Numbered from the stretch's first letter, positions 36,624-50,363 are shown. The stretch is DNA of 64,000 nt from Monocercomonoides exilis (GCA_001643675.2 LSRY02000011.1:62001-126000); one strand, 5' to 3'. Numbers and translations are program-made. Notes: generated by a model not told the origin, from the sequence alone.

Positions 36624-39252
36624 GATTTGAATATTTGCTCGTTAATTGCCTGATGCAATCACTGCAGATCTAACAATTTAGTGTCTTTTTAAAAGAATCA
36701 TTTTGTTTTCATTGACAGTTAAAATTATCACTTTTCTATTTAAATATTTTTTACAATTTCCCTTTCGTTTTCTTTTCTTTAATCAAACTATTGTTATTAT
36801 TCCTATTTGAATAGAGTTTGTCCCACAAGCAAAGCGACAACAGGAGTTGTGTTTGAACATGTTCCGATGGAGTTGTTTCTGAGTGAGCTGTGCAAATCAT
36901 TGCAGCAAGTGATGAAGTATTCTCCGAGAACAATTCCACAGGGAATGGGGCTGATGACAAAGGAAGAGATGGAAAGAGAGTTTGAGAGGAGGTATTTGAG
37001 AGGAGGAAGTTACGAGGAGGGAAGGAAAGAAGGAGATGATTTGAAGGCGATGAGGATTAAAGGAGAAGACATCATCCATCAGATCGTCACACGCATTCCT
37101 GAAGGGTTTGACTGAACATTTTATATTCGATTTTTGTTTTAAAAAAAAAGAGAGAGAAACAATTGTTAATTTTTTGAAGTGATTTTTTTCGTGCTATTTT
37201 TCTTTTTTTGAAAGTGTTATTATTATCATTTTCTATTCCTTTCATTTTGTTATTTCCCAAAATACTTTTTCGAATCATATGAATTGTTTCTTGGGTGTTC
37301 ATTTGGTTGCATTTGCAGTTCTGTTGTTGTGACAGACACAGGTGACATCAATTTCAGATTGGGGCGTCACAGACTGCCAGACAACACAACATTCATTTCT
37401 TGTCCGTTTTATAAGTCTATCGGATATGCTCTGCCTGCAGGTGTGTTTGATTTGCTTGTAAATTGAAATTAGAGAGAAAGAGAAGAGAAAGTGAAGAGTC
37501 TTTAAACAATACATTTACCAAAAAAAGGGTTAAATGATTGTTTTATTTATCTTATTTCCTTCTAACTAATATTTTAAATTATTTAACGAGATTGATGATA
37601 TCACTTATTTTTTGGTCAAATTAATTTCATATGAATATAAAAACAGGCATCGGAGCATCGTTTGCCAAGAAAGATGAGCCTTTGATGAATTCCATTGATT
37701 CCACAAGTGTCTCATCTGAATCTGTTCATTCATCAGACATGTCTTCAAATTCGAGTGTGTTTATTTTCACTGGCGATGGAGCCATTCAAATGACAATACA
37801 GGAAATATCAACGATGCTCAGACATTCTCTGCCAATTATGCTTGTTGTGTGGAACAACAAACAATACGTGCGCCATTCATATTTATCATTTGCTTTGATT
37901 AATCTTCTGATGCTTTTGAAATTTATTTCTACTCATTTTCTTTCTTTTCTTTTTATCCTGAAACATTAAATATTCTCATAATCGTTTCACAGGGCGTAGA
38001 AAAAGCTATCCATCGCAATGGAGTTCTGTACAACGATCTTCAACCATGGGACTTCTCTTTAGCTGCCAAATTCTTCCATCCAAATAAACATTCTTCTTCT
38101 GCTTCTGCTTCTTCTTCTTCTTCTCCAATGGTCACATCTCCAACAATGATGCCTCGTGATGCAGAAACGGAAGAGGAAAGAAAAAGAGTGCGAGGAAAGG
38201 AAGACATTGAAATGCTTCTTGGAATAAAAAGAGAATCAAAACTTGGTGAAAACATGGAAAAGCGAAGAGAGAAGGAAGGAGAGAAGGAAGGAGAGAAGGA
38301 AGGAGAGAAAGAAGGAGAGAAGGAAGGAAGAAATGCAAACTTGAAAGAAGGGAAAGGCAAAAGAATTCAAAAAGACGAAAGTTCTGAAGATGAAAGCGAT
38401 GAAAACTCAACATGGAAAATTGTCACAAGAGGCGATTGCGAAAAAATGGTTGAGAAATTATCTGGTTTGTGGAGATGTGAAATCAAATGTTTTATTTTTT
38501 GTTCAAAGTATCCTCTTTTAAATATGTTTTTATTTTTCTTTTGAACAATTATTTTGTGTGATTGATAATTATCATTATTTATTTTTAAATGTATTTTTTG
38601 AATGAAATGTGACAGATCCTTCGAATCAAAAGCGCTTTTCTATCACCAAGCCAGTTATTGTGGATGCTCATATTCTTCAGACTGACGTTGATCCATCTTT
38701 GGTTTGTTCTGTTGATTTGATGATAAAATGAAATATAACAAATTTTATTGAACAATTTTTAATTTTCTATTTTTTTTGAATCAGATTCCGTATGGCCATC
38801 ACTCTGCCCTTCGAAAAGCGCATTTGCAGCACAACATCCACAGACAGCAGCAGGAAGAGGTTGTGTTTGCGCATCGAGAGCGTTTGCTGAATGACATTCG
38901 GTGGAAGATGGCACACTGCACAGATGGCACAGACACTCTGAGAGAAGAAGAGAAAGTTGTGTGCTCAGCGGAGTTTGAGAGGCAGCTGCTGCAGGCGATG
39001 AAGAGAGAGATGGAGACAGACAGGGAAAAGGAAGAGGATGGGATCATCGAAAAGGAAGGGCTGGGGAAAGATGAAGTCGATGCTTCACTTCCTGAAGAAG
39101 AAGAAGAAGGAAAAGAAGGAATGGTGGATAAAGAAATGAAGATTTCACAAGCTTCAAATATTGCAAATGAAGTAAAATCTTCAAAGGGAAAGAGTGAACA
39201 TAATTATGAAGTGTCTGAGAATGAAGAAAATTTGGCTTCTGGAATTCTTTAA
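34329..39252 (+). CDS. Pyruvate decarboxylase (TPP-dependent), nine exons
   Basis: It converts pyruvate to acetaldehyde and CO2 with thiamine diphosphate and Mg2+, normally in the cytosol before alcohol dehydrogenase. Exons with matching phases: 34329-34472, 34563-35628, 35713-36550, 36815-37105, 37319-37440, 37647-37867, 37993-38464, 38616-38701, 38785-39252, giving 1235 residues, about twice the usual 560. The active-site set is present: Asp in GVPGDF, Glu in CNELNASYMADGY, the His pair in LIHHTNG, the TPP motif GDGAIQMT..WNN and Glu in GVEKAIH. The presence of both the His pair and the GVEKAIH Glu places it with PDC/indolepyruvate decarboxylases rather than acetolactate synthases. Extra length comes from Ser, Glu and Lys-rich inserts inside the linkers and near the C-terminus. 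The indolepyruvate type cannot be fully excluded. Confidence 0.92.
36585..36622. repeat. (GAAA)n microsatellite in a pyruvate decarboxylase intron
   Basis: About nine GAAA/AAAG units lie in the third intron of the gene. Confidence 0.95.
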
Positions 39253-39802
39253 AAATTGATATTTGTCTATATTTTTTGTATGTTGTATAAATTTATGTAG
39301 TTAATTTTTTTAACGATATGATTATTTTTTAATGTTATCATCATTTTTAGAAAAAAGTTTTAAAACACTTTTTGATTAACATGTGCTCTAAATGGGTAAA
39401 ATTTTTATATATGCTGAAAAACATTTTTTTTTAAACACAATTATTTTGTTATGTTGGTGACTTCTTTTCTGCTTCGCCAATCCCTTCATAATCGAAAGAA
39501 AGAAAGAAAAGCAAAGAAGAAATGAAATCAATTCATGAAATCTCTGGGTTGTCACACTTATTATGATTTTTTCATTGAAAAAAACCAAAGCAATTGAAAT
39601 ATTATTGATTCGTTTGATCAAAACATCCATAACATTTTATGCATTTAATTGAGTTCGCAATGGATCGGTGATAATTAATGGAAAGAAAACTAACAAAAAT
39701 TGTTTGCAATTGAACGTATATATTTAATATTTGACTTGATTATTTATCGTACTTTCAACGTTCATTTCCTTTCTTTTTTCGATATTTCTGTCCTGATTAA
39801 TA
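39253..39802. other. Intergenic DNA, possibly the first exon of the SLC35F6-like gene
   Basis: This is AT-rich. The downstream gene lacks an obvious in-frame ATG before its conserved first membrane helix, so a short first exon may be hidden here. I could not find one with fitting phase. Confidence 0.4.
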
Positions 39803-42286
39803 TTGATAAAGGCATGGATTGCAGTTATTTCAATGCTTATTTCTGGCACAGCCACAATGACCCTCTCTAAAGTGATGTTTGAAACAGAAGCAAAAGGAAG
39901 GAATGGGATTTATGGAAAGTGGCAAAAGCCTTGCTTTCAAGTATTTGTCATGTTCATTGGAATGTTTCTTTGCTTTCCCATTTGGATTGTACAAGCATTG
40001 ATCCAGAGACGCAGAAATTTAACATTTAAAAAAAAGAAGAGCGATGATGTTGAGGCTCAATCGTCATCCGAGAATGCGTCACAGCATTCCAAACGTTCGA
40101 AATTAAAATTGTTTTTTGTCATTTCGATTCCAACGATTTTCGATCTACTCGCATCAATATTTTTGAATGCAAGTCTCGTCTTGATGAATGCTTCAATTAC
40201 TCAAATGCTACGAGGTAGTGTGATTGTGTTTTCGGCTTTATTATCTCGATGTTTTTATCGGAGGATACTTAGCAAAGGTCAATGGGCGGGAATAATAGGA
40301 TGTGTAATATCTCTTTTAATTGTTGGATCAGCCTCTGTACTTGCTTCTCTTGCTGATTCATCCCCAAAACAAAGCGAAGACAGTACAAACAAAACACACA
40401 AATCTCCTTGGCTGCAAGTTGTTGGTTGTCTGCTGTGCATATTTTCGCAATTTATCCAAGCGTCTCAAGTGGTTGCAGAAGAAGGGCTTTTGTCTTCGTT
40501 TTCTGCTGCACCTTTGCTTGTTGTTGGGGTTGAAGGGTTCTGGGGAATTATTCTTTGTTGCGCAGTGATATTGCCTCTTTGTCAGATCATCCCATTTCGG
40601 CAACCTGGAAGCGGGGGTCCGCTAAGGCCTGTTGAAGATTCGATTGATTCGCTTATTAAAATCAAAAACAGCAGGAAGCTTCAGATAATTGTTGTTGCCT
40701 ATCTCTTTGCCACTCTTTTGCTCAATTGGAGTGGGATGGTTGGTTTGTTGAAGCTGGTTTTAATGAGATTTATAAAAGAAAGAAAGAAAGAAAATGAAAA
40801 CTTGTGATGTATAAATGTTGATGATTTCTTTTTGCTTTTAATGTTATTTGACAACTTATTATTTATTAAGTGTTTCATTATATTGTAACTTTTTTATTTT
40901 ATGAATCTAATATTTCTTGCGACTTTAAATGTGTTTCTTTAGTGACATCTCAGCTGAGAGCAATTTATCGTACTGTTTTGGACAACTTACGTTCTGTTGT
41001 GATTTGGATTGTAAATTTATTTGTGTTCTATTTTATCAGCACATCATTTGGCGAAAAATGGACTCATTTTTCATTTCTGCAGTTGGTTTGTCATTTTTGA
41101 ATTGTTTATAATAGAGCATTAATTGCAACTCATTTTCTCTTCTTTTTCTCTTGCATTTTTAAATATTTTTTTGATTTGCTTCTTTCAATATTCAATTTAT
41201 CAGTTTGGCTTCATATCTCTTGTAGTGTCTCTGTTTATCTACAACGGAGTGATTCATTTGCCACACCGCAATTCGTCGCATCGTTTGAGCCCAACTTCAT
41301 CTGAGTCTTCGAGAGAACATGTTGCTGACAGTCAAGATTTGACAACAGCAAATTCTGATCATATGACAAAAAAGAAAAAGGAGAAAGAAGAAGATGATGA
41401 TGAACAGATTATGAACAAAGTGCATCACACAACAGGAAGCGGAATTTCAACAAGCCGAAGAATGCGCCCGGACTTGGAGCATTCGTCTGAGTTTCCTCAC
41501 GTTTCCAGTTATGAAGAGATGCATCACATTGCATCTTCGCCTTCAGTTGAGAAATATCCTCATTCAGAATCTGACATTGGATCAGGCATTTGCGATGGAG
41601 TAGATCGGCTCTCTTGTCGTATGCCTTTTGATTATGAAGAGACAGAAAAGGAGAAAAAAGAGCAAGGAAACACAGTTGGTGAGCCTTGCAATAACAGAAA
41701 TGGCAAAAGCAATAACAGCATCATTCACAATGGAAATGATGAAGAGGATGAAAGTGAATTGTCTACCATTGAAACAGAATCCAACAGAACAAACACGATC
41801 GACTCTTCAAATCAATCTGAAGAGCTACCTCAGATCAGCACAGGCAACACTTCAAACATTCTTCCCACTTCTTTCTGTGCCAACATCACATCTGCATCCA
41901 CAACACCTTCAGCCCCAATGCTGACTCGCTCTTGCCCTGCAACAGAGCCTGGCTCTTCTTCGCCTTCTTCTCCTTCTCCTCCCTTCTGTGCCAATCACTG
42001 TGCTTCAGCCACACCTTCTCTCTCAATTGTTGCAAGCAGCCAGTCTCTTTCGACAGCAGGCGTAGTTGCCTCTGCAGTCAGCGCAGAAGGAAAAAGAAGG
42101 GCAAAGAGCTTATCAGATCTCAATGGACGAGAAGAAATTGAAAGTGAGCCATATGTCAAATCAAATTGCAAAGTGAATCATTATACCAAGAATCATTTTG
42201 GTGGAAAGGGAAATGAAAACGATTCATCTACTCATGAATCTATTTCTTTACCATTATTCAAATCTGTTTCATCACCATCTCCTTGA
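39803..42286 (+). CDS. SLC35F6-like membrane transporter (DMT superfamily)
   Basis: Multi-span protein of the nucleotide-sugar/drug-metabolite transporter superfamily. The best fit is SLC35F6 (C2orf18), which sits in lysosomal or mitochondrial membranes in animals; its substrate is unproven. Exons: about 39803-40742, 40943-41085, 41204-42286, with phases that agree. Key matches are ITQMLRGSVIVFSALLS, the GQWAGIIGCVISLLIVG helix, ..VVAEEGLLSSFSAAPLLVVG.. and EGFWG, DNLRSVVIWIVN and FISLVVSLFIYNG. After the last helix comes a hydrophilic tail of about 340 residues rich in Ser, Asn and Thr, absent from animal members. The start is unclear: the open frame at 39803 begins without ATG. An internal ATG at 39831 is possible, but a short upstream exon is more likely. 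Confidence 0.85.
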
Positions 42287-42464
42287 CAGAAGATGAGTTG
42301 CTACTTGCTTTTTTTAGAATAATTTTTGTTATAGTTTCTGTGTTAATTGTAATTTAGTTTGCTTGAATAATTTTTCATTATCGTTTTTTGATGAAAATTT
42401 TTTGCCATAACAATATTTTATTCCAATGCACTTTCAAACATCTCGAGTTTCCGAGTCTCTCGAG

Positions 42465-45400
42465 ATGTTTCCAACATTGTTTTATGTTGATGGTTTTTTA
42501 CTGTCAACATGGGACAATATACTTGGGCCAAAAGTCATCAAAGTGTGAACATTATTCAATAATTTGAAATTAAGAATTAATAATTTTATTGAAAATTAAA
42601 ACGAAAGTTGTGGGGATCTGTTTCGCGCTTTTCAACTGACGAGCTCGGATACATTGGGAGAAATGTATTAGATTCAGAATTTTGCAAGCCCTCAATGGGG
42701 AACAACATTGAATCAAAAATTTCATTTCTTCATGAGCCTCGTATGTGTCTTTTTTTCAACTTTTAAAAATGAACAATTGTCAATTTTTATTTCACTTAAT
42801 TTTATTTTAGCATTGTTATTAATAAGCTCTTTGTTTGCAGCCAGCCAACAAAAAAGAGAATCACGCTTTTCTTTCACGCTTGTTGTTAAAAGGTTGCAAT
42901 TTAAAAATTAACAATTTGTTGATTGAAGAATTCGTTTTGCTTAACCTTTTCAGAAAATATCATTCCAGATATAGTAAAATTGCAACAATTATTGAAGAGA
43001 GGATGAGTGTTCTTGCAATTCGATTGAAGAATCTCTTGGAAACAGTTCCAGATTGTATAAATCATTTTGGAAAACTGCTAAAGAAGAAAGCTTTAGAAAT
43101 AGAAGCCTTGTTTATGGCAGGGGTTAAGCCTCCCATTGTTGAGTTTGATGAATTTTAATATTTTTGATTCGTTTTATTGGGTTTAATAAAAGGGAAACAT
43201 ATCTATATGCTGGAGATTTCGAAACAAACAGCGCTTGGATGAAATTTTTGCTGTTGTATGAATTATTTTTATGACTTGAAAGATTTTATATAATTTATTC
43301 AATTTCTGTTTCTGACTTTTTTTAAAACGAAGATGTTTAACGTCTCATCTTCAAACTTCAGGAAATACGGTTGTTGTTGGTGAAGATATTTCTGCTGTGA
43401 ACAAGGTAAAAAATTAACTTTATTCTTTCTTTCTTTCTTTCTTTCTTTCTTCTCAAACTTTTTATTTAATTTTTGCTTCCGAAGTAAATCTTGTAGCGCT
43501 TCTTTTTCAATATTGCTCATTCAATTTTCAACTTTTTTTTTGTTTTTCTTTCTTACAACGAAAACCTTTTCAGATGATCAGCACTCTCTTGCTGTTCTCT
43601 CCGTGTTCTTCCTGTCTTGTCTCTCGTCATGCTCTTCCACTCTGCGATCCATCAGTCACTCGCACAGGAAAATACTCTTTCCGCTTGCCTGACTCTTCAT
43701 CAGATTTTCCTTCTTCCTCCTCCTCTTCTTCTTCTACAGCAACTAATGTATCTTCGACTGTCACCTCACCTTCCACATTCTCATTCACCTCTGTGTCACA
43801 CACACCCCCTCCACTTTTTCCTTCTGCCTCAAATTCTCTCTCACATTCTGCTTCCACAGCAACACTCAAGCCATCTGCTCTGTTTTCGTATCTTCCGCAG
43901 CGCCTGTCAAAACCATCGACTCCATCTGCCACTCGCGAAATGATCTCTCCAAATCATTCAATTGCCTTTAATGTTTCATCTTCGTCTTCTTCCTCACGTT
44001 CCCCAATGAACAACACATATTCTTCAACTACTTCTTTGCCACCTGTCAAATTGTGCGATTTTTTGTCTTCTTCTTCATCTGCTTCTTTGTCTTCAACGCA
44101 CACTGAACCACTTTCACTCTCACTTCATTCATTCTCATCGGAGTCATCAACATCTTCTTCTTCTTCTTCTTCTTTTACCTCTTCTCCACTTCAAACAGAT
44201 GAATGTCCACATCAAATACCTCCTTCTTCTGTTTCTATTCCCTCTCACTTAGACACTTCAAAAGCTTCATCGCCTCAAAACATTTCACTCACAGAAACAC
44301 AATCATTTCACATTAATTCAAATTATTCTTCTCCTCTTCCTTCTTCTTCTTCTTCGTTGTCTGTCACCCTTCCTCAAACATCTTCAAATTTTCCTGTGCA
44401 AATTCCCTCGCCCCTCTCAAGTGATTATTCTGTTCACCAAGAAACGTCATTCTTCAATGAAATACCAATGCAAGTTGATGCTGATGACGAGAAAGATAAA
44501 GATGAATACAAACACAAAGAAGAAAGAAAAGAGGATGAAAAAGCATTTGCGAAAGAAAACTTGGATGGAGACGAAGAAAGTGAAAGAGAAAGAGAAGGGA
44601 AAAGTGATGCTGATGATAATAAGGAAATGAAAATTGAAGGGGACTTAGAAAACGAACAAAAAATGACTGAAAAAGAAAAAGAGAAGAATCAAAATGATGA
44701 TAGTGATGATGATGACAGCGGTGAAGACGAAGATGAAAGTGTTTCGATTGCTTCGTCTGACAGTGGCTCAACATCATCCAGTTTATCCAGCAATTCGAGC
44801 TCTTCTTATGACTCTTCTTCTTCTTCTTCTTCAGCAACTGAACACTCAAGAAATGAAAGCGATGAAAGTGATGATGACGACGACGATGAAAATGAGGTGA
44901 CTTTTTCATTGTATGATCACATTGCTGAAACAGCTGCGATGACAAGTTCAAAAAAGAGAAAAGAAAAAGAGCAAGAAAAAAATAGAGTCGAAGAAAAGAA
45001 ATCGACGAAGAATGACAAAACGAACCAGAAAGACAGCATTTTGAAAGAAGATGCAGCAAAAAGAGCATCCGATTCATCAAAAGAATCACCAACTCCGTCG
45101 TCATCGTCGGCATCAGCTGCAACAAACACTCTTTTCAGTTCTGTCCAGACTCCATTGAATTCAACAACAAACACTCCAAAACAGCGCCAAAGCCGTTCGC
45201 ATTCCTTTTTGAGTGCTTTGAGAACTGGAAGAATACACTTGGAAGGGAAAGTGGTTGAAAGAGAAAGAGGAAACGAAGAAATGAAGGAAGATGGTTCTTT
45301 CAAAAGAAGAGGAAGCGAAAGAGAAAGAGAAATCATGAAAGGCATCGGACTTTTTGATCATGATAATTCAGTTGCCTCTGCAACTGGAATGGATTCGCCG

Positions 45401-48400
45401 TCTTCTTTTGCGGAATCTGATGCTCAACTCTCGATAACTTCTCCATATTTCACTACTTCATCATCCTCAACATCGTCTTCTTCTTCATTTTCTTCTTCTT
45501 CTCATTCATTCGGTCAAACACATTCTGTTTTGTCAAATTGGTCACCAAAAAAGATCCCTTCACTCGGCTTCTGGTACAAATCTCCATTAACGAGTCAATT
45601 GGAACACAAACAGATTGAAAAGGAGAGAAAAGAAAAAGAAGAGGCAGATGAAGAAGGAAAAGCAGATGCAGAAAGAAAACATTTGAATGAAGTTGGAGGA
45701 GGTTTTTCAAACAACATAAGCTCATCCAAAAACACACCAAAACTCAGTTTTTTGTCGCCCAGAATTACTTTTCAGCCTGGTTTGTGTTATTCTTCGAGAA
45801 TGTCTCCAACGCTATCTCCTACTCCAATCACGCCTTCTGTTTCATCTTCTTCTTCTCTTTCTCCTCCTCTTCTGTCACACAGCAAGAGTCGTGAACACCA
45901 TAGGACAAATACACCATCAACTCCGTTGCTTTCAAATTCTTCTTCTTTTCCTCCTCCTCTTTCTTCTTCATTGTTGTCTTCTAATAATTCTTCGAATTGT
46001 TCCTTGTGTTCTTTGACGCATTCGACAACAACTTCGTCAATTTCATCAATTTCTTCCTCTCCTTCTTCCTCTCCTTCGTCTCTCCAAATGTCAAGTGAAG
46101 AAATGCAAAATGCAAACATTAAAAATGAAATGGATGAAAGAGAAGTTTTTAATCCCCCAAAAAAGAAGAAGAAGAAGAAGAAGAAGAAAGGAAACTTGAA
46201 TGTCAAAACGGAAACTGAAAGGAAAGAAAAGAATGATGTTTTATTGGCAGGTTTGTCAGATAATCAAAAGATGAAAAGTGAATCTGGAAAAGAAAAGGAT
46301 AAATCGGACAAAGAAAAACTGTTAAAAGAGGAGAAGGAAGAAGAAGAAGATTCAGCAGACAGCAATTTAGACTTGTATTTCAATGAAACAGAATGCGATG
46401 TTGTCAGCGTGGATGAATTGAGAAGAAGAAAAGTTGGATTTTTTGAGGGAATTGATTCTGTTGATGTTGAACGAATGTTGAATAAGAAAGAGAGTGAAAA
46501 TAATTCCACTATTTTATCTGATTATTGTTCTGACAGTGCTTCTTCTTCTTCTTCTTCTTCTTCTTCTTCTTCGCATTCTTCTTCGTCTTCATGTTCATTC
46601 CCTTCTCTCAATCGACGTCGCACTCAAATGTCATTTTTATCACAAAAACTTACACAAAAAGATCCGAAAACAAGAAAATCAAGTAATTCAAATATTTTGA
46701 ATCATGATCCAAGCTTCAAAGCCCAAACACATAATGCATTGAACGAACAACCTTCTGATTGTTCAAAGCAAATTTTATCTGATATTTCTTCTTCTTCTTC
46801 TTCTTCGTCTTCTTCAATTTTTTCTATTCTTTCTCCTCTTTTTTCAGACGCTCGCTTTCTTCAACTCAGTCAAACAGAAAGAAATTTGTTGGTTTCTGTT
46901 TGTAAGCACTTGTTTAATGTGACAAACGAATTAATTGAGCAAAAGAGTGAAAAACGAGAAAAATACAAAAGAATGATTGAGGTGGCACTGAACGAATATG
47001 AAGAAGATAGGAAATGGATGGAGGAAAGAAGAGAAGAGAAGAAAGGGGAAAATGACTCTGAAAAAGAAAAAGGAAGCATTAACAATAATGTGGAAGGAAA
47101 TGAAGAAGAAAAGCAAATAATGGAAGAAAAAGTGCGCGTTGAAGTGGAAGGGAGCATTGATACATCAAACAGCTCAAAACCGCCAACTTCAGCTGGGGCA
47201 GGCACAGAAGATGTTGATGAGTTTGGCATTAAACAAAGTTTTTCTTCTCCATCAACTTCTTCTTCAATGTTGTCCCATCCATTGCAAAGCGATTTGTTTG
47301 ACTTGCAAAAGAGACAAATGCGACTGATACTTCGAATTGTGGAGAGAGAAAAAGAGGAATCTGCAAAAATTCACGACATTTCTCCGATGTGCATCCACTC
47401 TTGTTCTATGGATATTTGTGTGTTGGCTGAGTATGTTCCAGGCCTTGCTGTACAAGGAGTGCATTCGGTATGAGATCAGTGAGATGGAGAAATGGCTATT
47501 GTCGTATTATTAATGAAAGTTCTTGAACTAATTTCATATTCTTGAAAAACGGATATTATAATTTTGATTGTTTCACCTGTACTTTTATCTTTTTTGATGA
47601 ATTTTTATTTTTATATTTATTTCTCTTCGTTTCCGTTTTATTCAATCAACTTCAGAGGATATCTCCATCATCTCAACAGCTTCTTCGCCATTCTCAGCCT
47701 TCCACAATCATCAACATGGACACTCTAACAGTTCTCCAGCATGCATCCGACTTCAAGTTTTATTCATCCCGCTCGCGTTACTTGCACTACAAGCTTAGCA
47801 GAGACACCGAAAAGGGGAATGGTGGAAGCAGCAGAAGTTCGGTGAGGCATCCTCAGCTCCATCACCCACAGTCAGTGAACACAATGGCACCTATTTTGGA
47901 AGAGATCGTGTTGAATGCAATTGGCATCCCACACCCTAGAGTGAGAGAACAAGCGATTAGACAGCAGATGCTTATGCTGCAGGAAAAAGCAGTCACAACT
48001 GCACTTTTGATTCAGTGGCTTTCGCAACAGCTGGAAAAGGAAGAAGGGAAAAAGAGAATGAATAAAAAGGAGAAAGAAAGTGAAAGTGTTAGAAATAAAG
48101 ATAAAGGAAATGATAAAGACAATAAGAAAAAATGGAATGATAAAAATGGTTCTCATGATGAAAAATCAGATAGTAGCTCAAAAAGCAGTGAATCCAGTTG
48201 CGAAGAAGAGGATGATGAATTTGTGAATGAAAAAACTTCTCGTGACGAAAGAAAAAGAAAAAGAGGTAGAGATAGAGATAAATACAAAACAAGAAGGGAA
48301 CATGTTGGCAGCGATGAAAATGATTATAGCACAAGCAGTAGCTCTGAAGAAGACGAAGAAGAGGAAGAGTTTATGCGCAATCGCATTGCAGACAGTACTG

Positions 48401-48882
48401 AAAGCGAAGATAGCAACTCCACACACACAGCAAATTCCCGCAAAAGTTATCTGCAACGAAAAACTCCTCAGCTTCCACAAGCAACACCATTACTGAAAAG
48501 GACATTTTCTAAATCTTCAACATCTGCAATTGCTCCATTTTCACCTTCAATTCAACCGTTTGGCTCATCTTCTTCCTCTTCTTTTGGAGTAAACTTTCCT
48601 TCACCTTCACCAACGCCCACTTTGCCTCAGTCTTCCACTGACATGAATGCAATGAATCAATCAACAATATCATCATCATCTGGCAATGAACAAAAATCAC
48701 TATCGAGTTTTTTCAAGCAGGCAGTGCAAATGGCTCATCATAAGCTGAATGTCACACTTGAAGACGTCAAGCTGCTTCTTTCTGTAGCTAACTGGTATTT
48801 TCCCGATTTTACAAGGAAGATTGAATTGAACGAAGACGATTATGGGCTTATCAATTTGTTTGACCGTTTGACAAATTTTTAG
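42465..48882 (+). CDS. C9orf72-like DENN-family protein, eight exons, giant Ser-rich insert
   Basis: Homologue of C9orf72, whose animal protein pairs with SMCR8 and WDR41 and acts on small GTPases in autophagy and lysosome control. Exons with fitting phases: 42465-42542, 42608-42740, 42841-42892, 42954-43109, 43193-43255, 43333-43405, 43574-47467, 47656-48882. Exon 1 has STWDNILGPKVIK (human: YWDNILGPRV). Exon 2 resembles the ..RHTLNGE.. region. Exons 5-7 give LTSHLQTSGNTVVVGEDISA then VNKMISTLLLF, matching the human SHLQT..VVVG..VNKIVRTLCLF core. The end contains the KALTLIKYI-like helix and a final DENN-type helix pair. Exon 7 carries more than 1100 extra residues of Ser, Glu and Lys tracts, making about 1926 residues against 481 in man. 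The exon 4 donor is the least sure. Confidence 0.85.
43425..43451. repeat. (CTTT)n microsatellite in a C9orf72-like gene intron
   Basis: Six to seven CTTT units lie in the intron between exons 6 and 7. Confidence 0.95.
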
Positions 48883-49845
48883 GAAATAAGAATTTTACAT
48901 TTTTTATCATGAGAGAATTGAACATTTATTTTTTTGGAATAATGTTTTATCTGTCTATTTTAAATATAAGCAAACTGGTATATTTAAATGTTAACTTTTT
49001 ATATGATTGAAATTTGAGTTGTTTGAAATTCATTTTCAAATACTTTTTATTGCTGTTTTTATTTTTAATTGTTAAATTGTTTTGTTTTTAGCTTTATAAA
49101 TGGAATATGTTGGATAATTCTTTTTGAAATCATGCTTTAGTTCCAGTTTTGATCAAACTTATAATCACAATTGGATTTTTGATAAAATGAGCAACAACAG
49201 TTAATGCATACAACTTTTGACGATGGATAAAAGGATATTAATTTCTTCGAAATTCATATTTGGATTAAAGTTTTTGATCAAAACTCGAACAAAATTCAGT
49301 TTTTAAAAACCATTGGACTTAAAAAAATCAATATTTTGTTATATAATTCAATTTCTTAAATACAATAACGATGCATTAAAAATTTTTATAAAACGATAAA
49401 AAATGTTATTTTTTTTAATTGTTTTTCTAAACCTATGAAATAACGGGAATTTGAACAGAAATTCTATAAAAACATACAATATTTATTTGCATCCGAAATT
49501 TTTATATATGTCATTTTTCAGGAAATAATAATTCTAATATTTCGAAACAGTTTTTTGTGATGCAATCATTTTCAAAAAGTTATTTACACAAAATAAAATG
49601 TCATTTACACGACGCAATTTTCAGAGATCCTTCACAGAAAATATTGCTGATTAATATAATTGTTGTAACTTATATATTTTGTTTGAAGTTCAATCACCTC
49701 AATGCATTTTTATCAATTCTCAGATAAACTCTGCTAGGAATAATTTTTTTGTTTTGTATAGATAATTCAATTTGCTTATTTTTGTGAATATCCATATTCA
49801 AAAACTTTTTAAAAAGGCATCTTCAATGGAGAACAAGAAAAATAT

Positions 49846-50363
49846 GGGGTGATTATTATTGAAATAAAAAACAAATACTAAGTGCAGATAGAAACGAAAA
49901 TTAATAGTTTCGGACAAAGAAAAAATATGTTGAAATGTTTTATACAAAATAATATTCAACTAATCTTTGTTAAAGAATAATGAATAACAACTTTCTTTTC
50001 AATTGTGTCATACTTTTTTAATTCAACTTTTTTTCATAAAAATTAGGCATTTCATCAGAATTTTTTTTGGCAGAAAAATATTTCATGTGTTATAATTTTG
50101 CAACATATGGGTGATTATTTTTGAAATCATAACTTTTTTCGGTGTGTCATATTTTCATTTTCATTTGTCGTTGGGAAGAGATTTTGTATTCTATTTGAGA
50201 ATTTTATAACAACTGTTTTAAAAACAAATGTTAAAGCAGAAATAAAAATCATGATAATGTTTTTCTGGCCTTTTCTCTTTTAAGTGTTCTTTTATTTATA
50301 TAAAGGAGAAATATATAAACCGAAAATTTAATTAGAAATAATATAACATCATAAATAATCACC
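49846..50363. mobile_element. Possible short TIR element (GGTGATTATT ends)
   Basis: GGGGTGATTATTATTGAAAT at the left and AAATAATCACC at the right form a ~11-bp inverted pair about 0.5 kb apart. The right end abuts the next element. Weak by itself; supported by the similar TIR of the element at 50109-50702. Confidence 0.4.

Noticed and set aside
44421-45125. Long open frames on both strands across Ser-rich exons (also near 24000, 25410-25697, 46200, 59500, 61272)
   Set aside because: They are shadows of trinucleotide repeats: TTC/GAA runs stay open in most frames and give poly-Leu, poly-Lys or poly-Glu. The conserved domains lie in only one frame.
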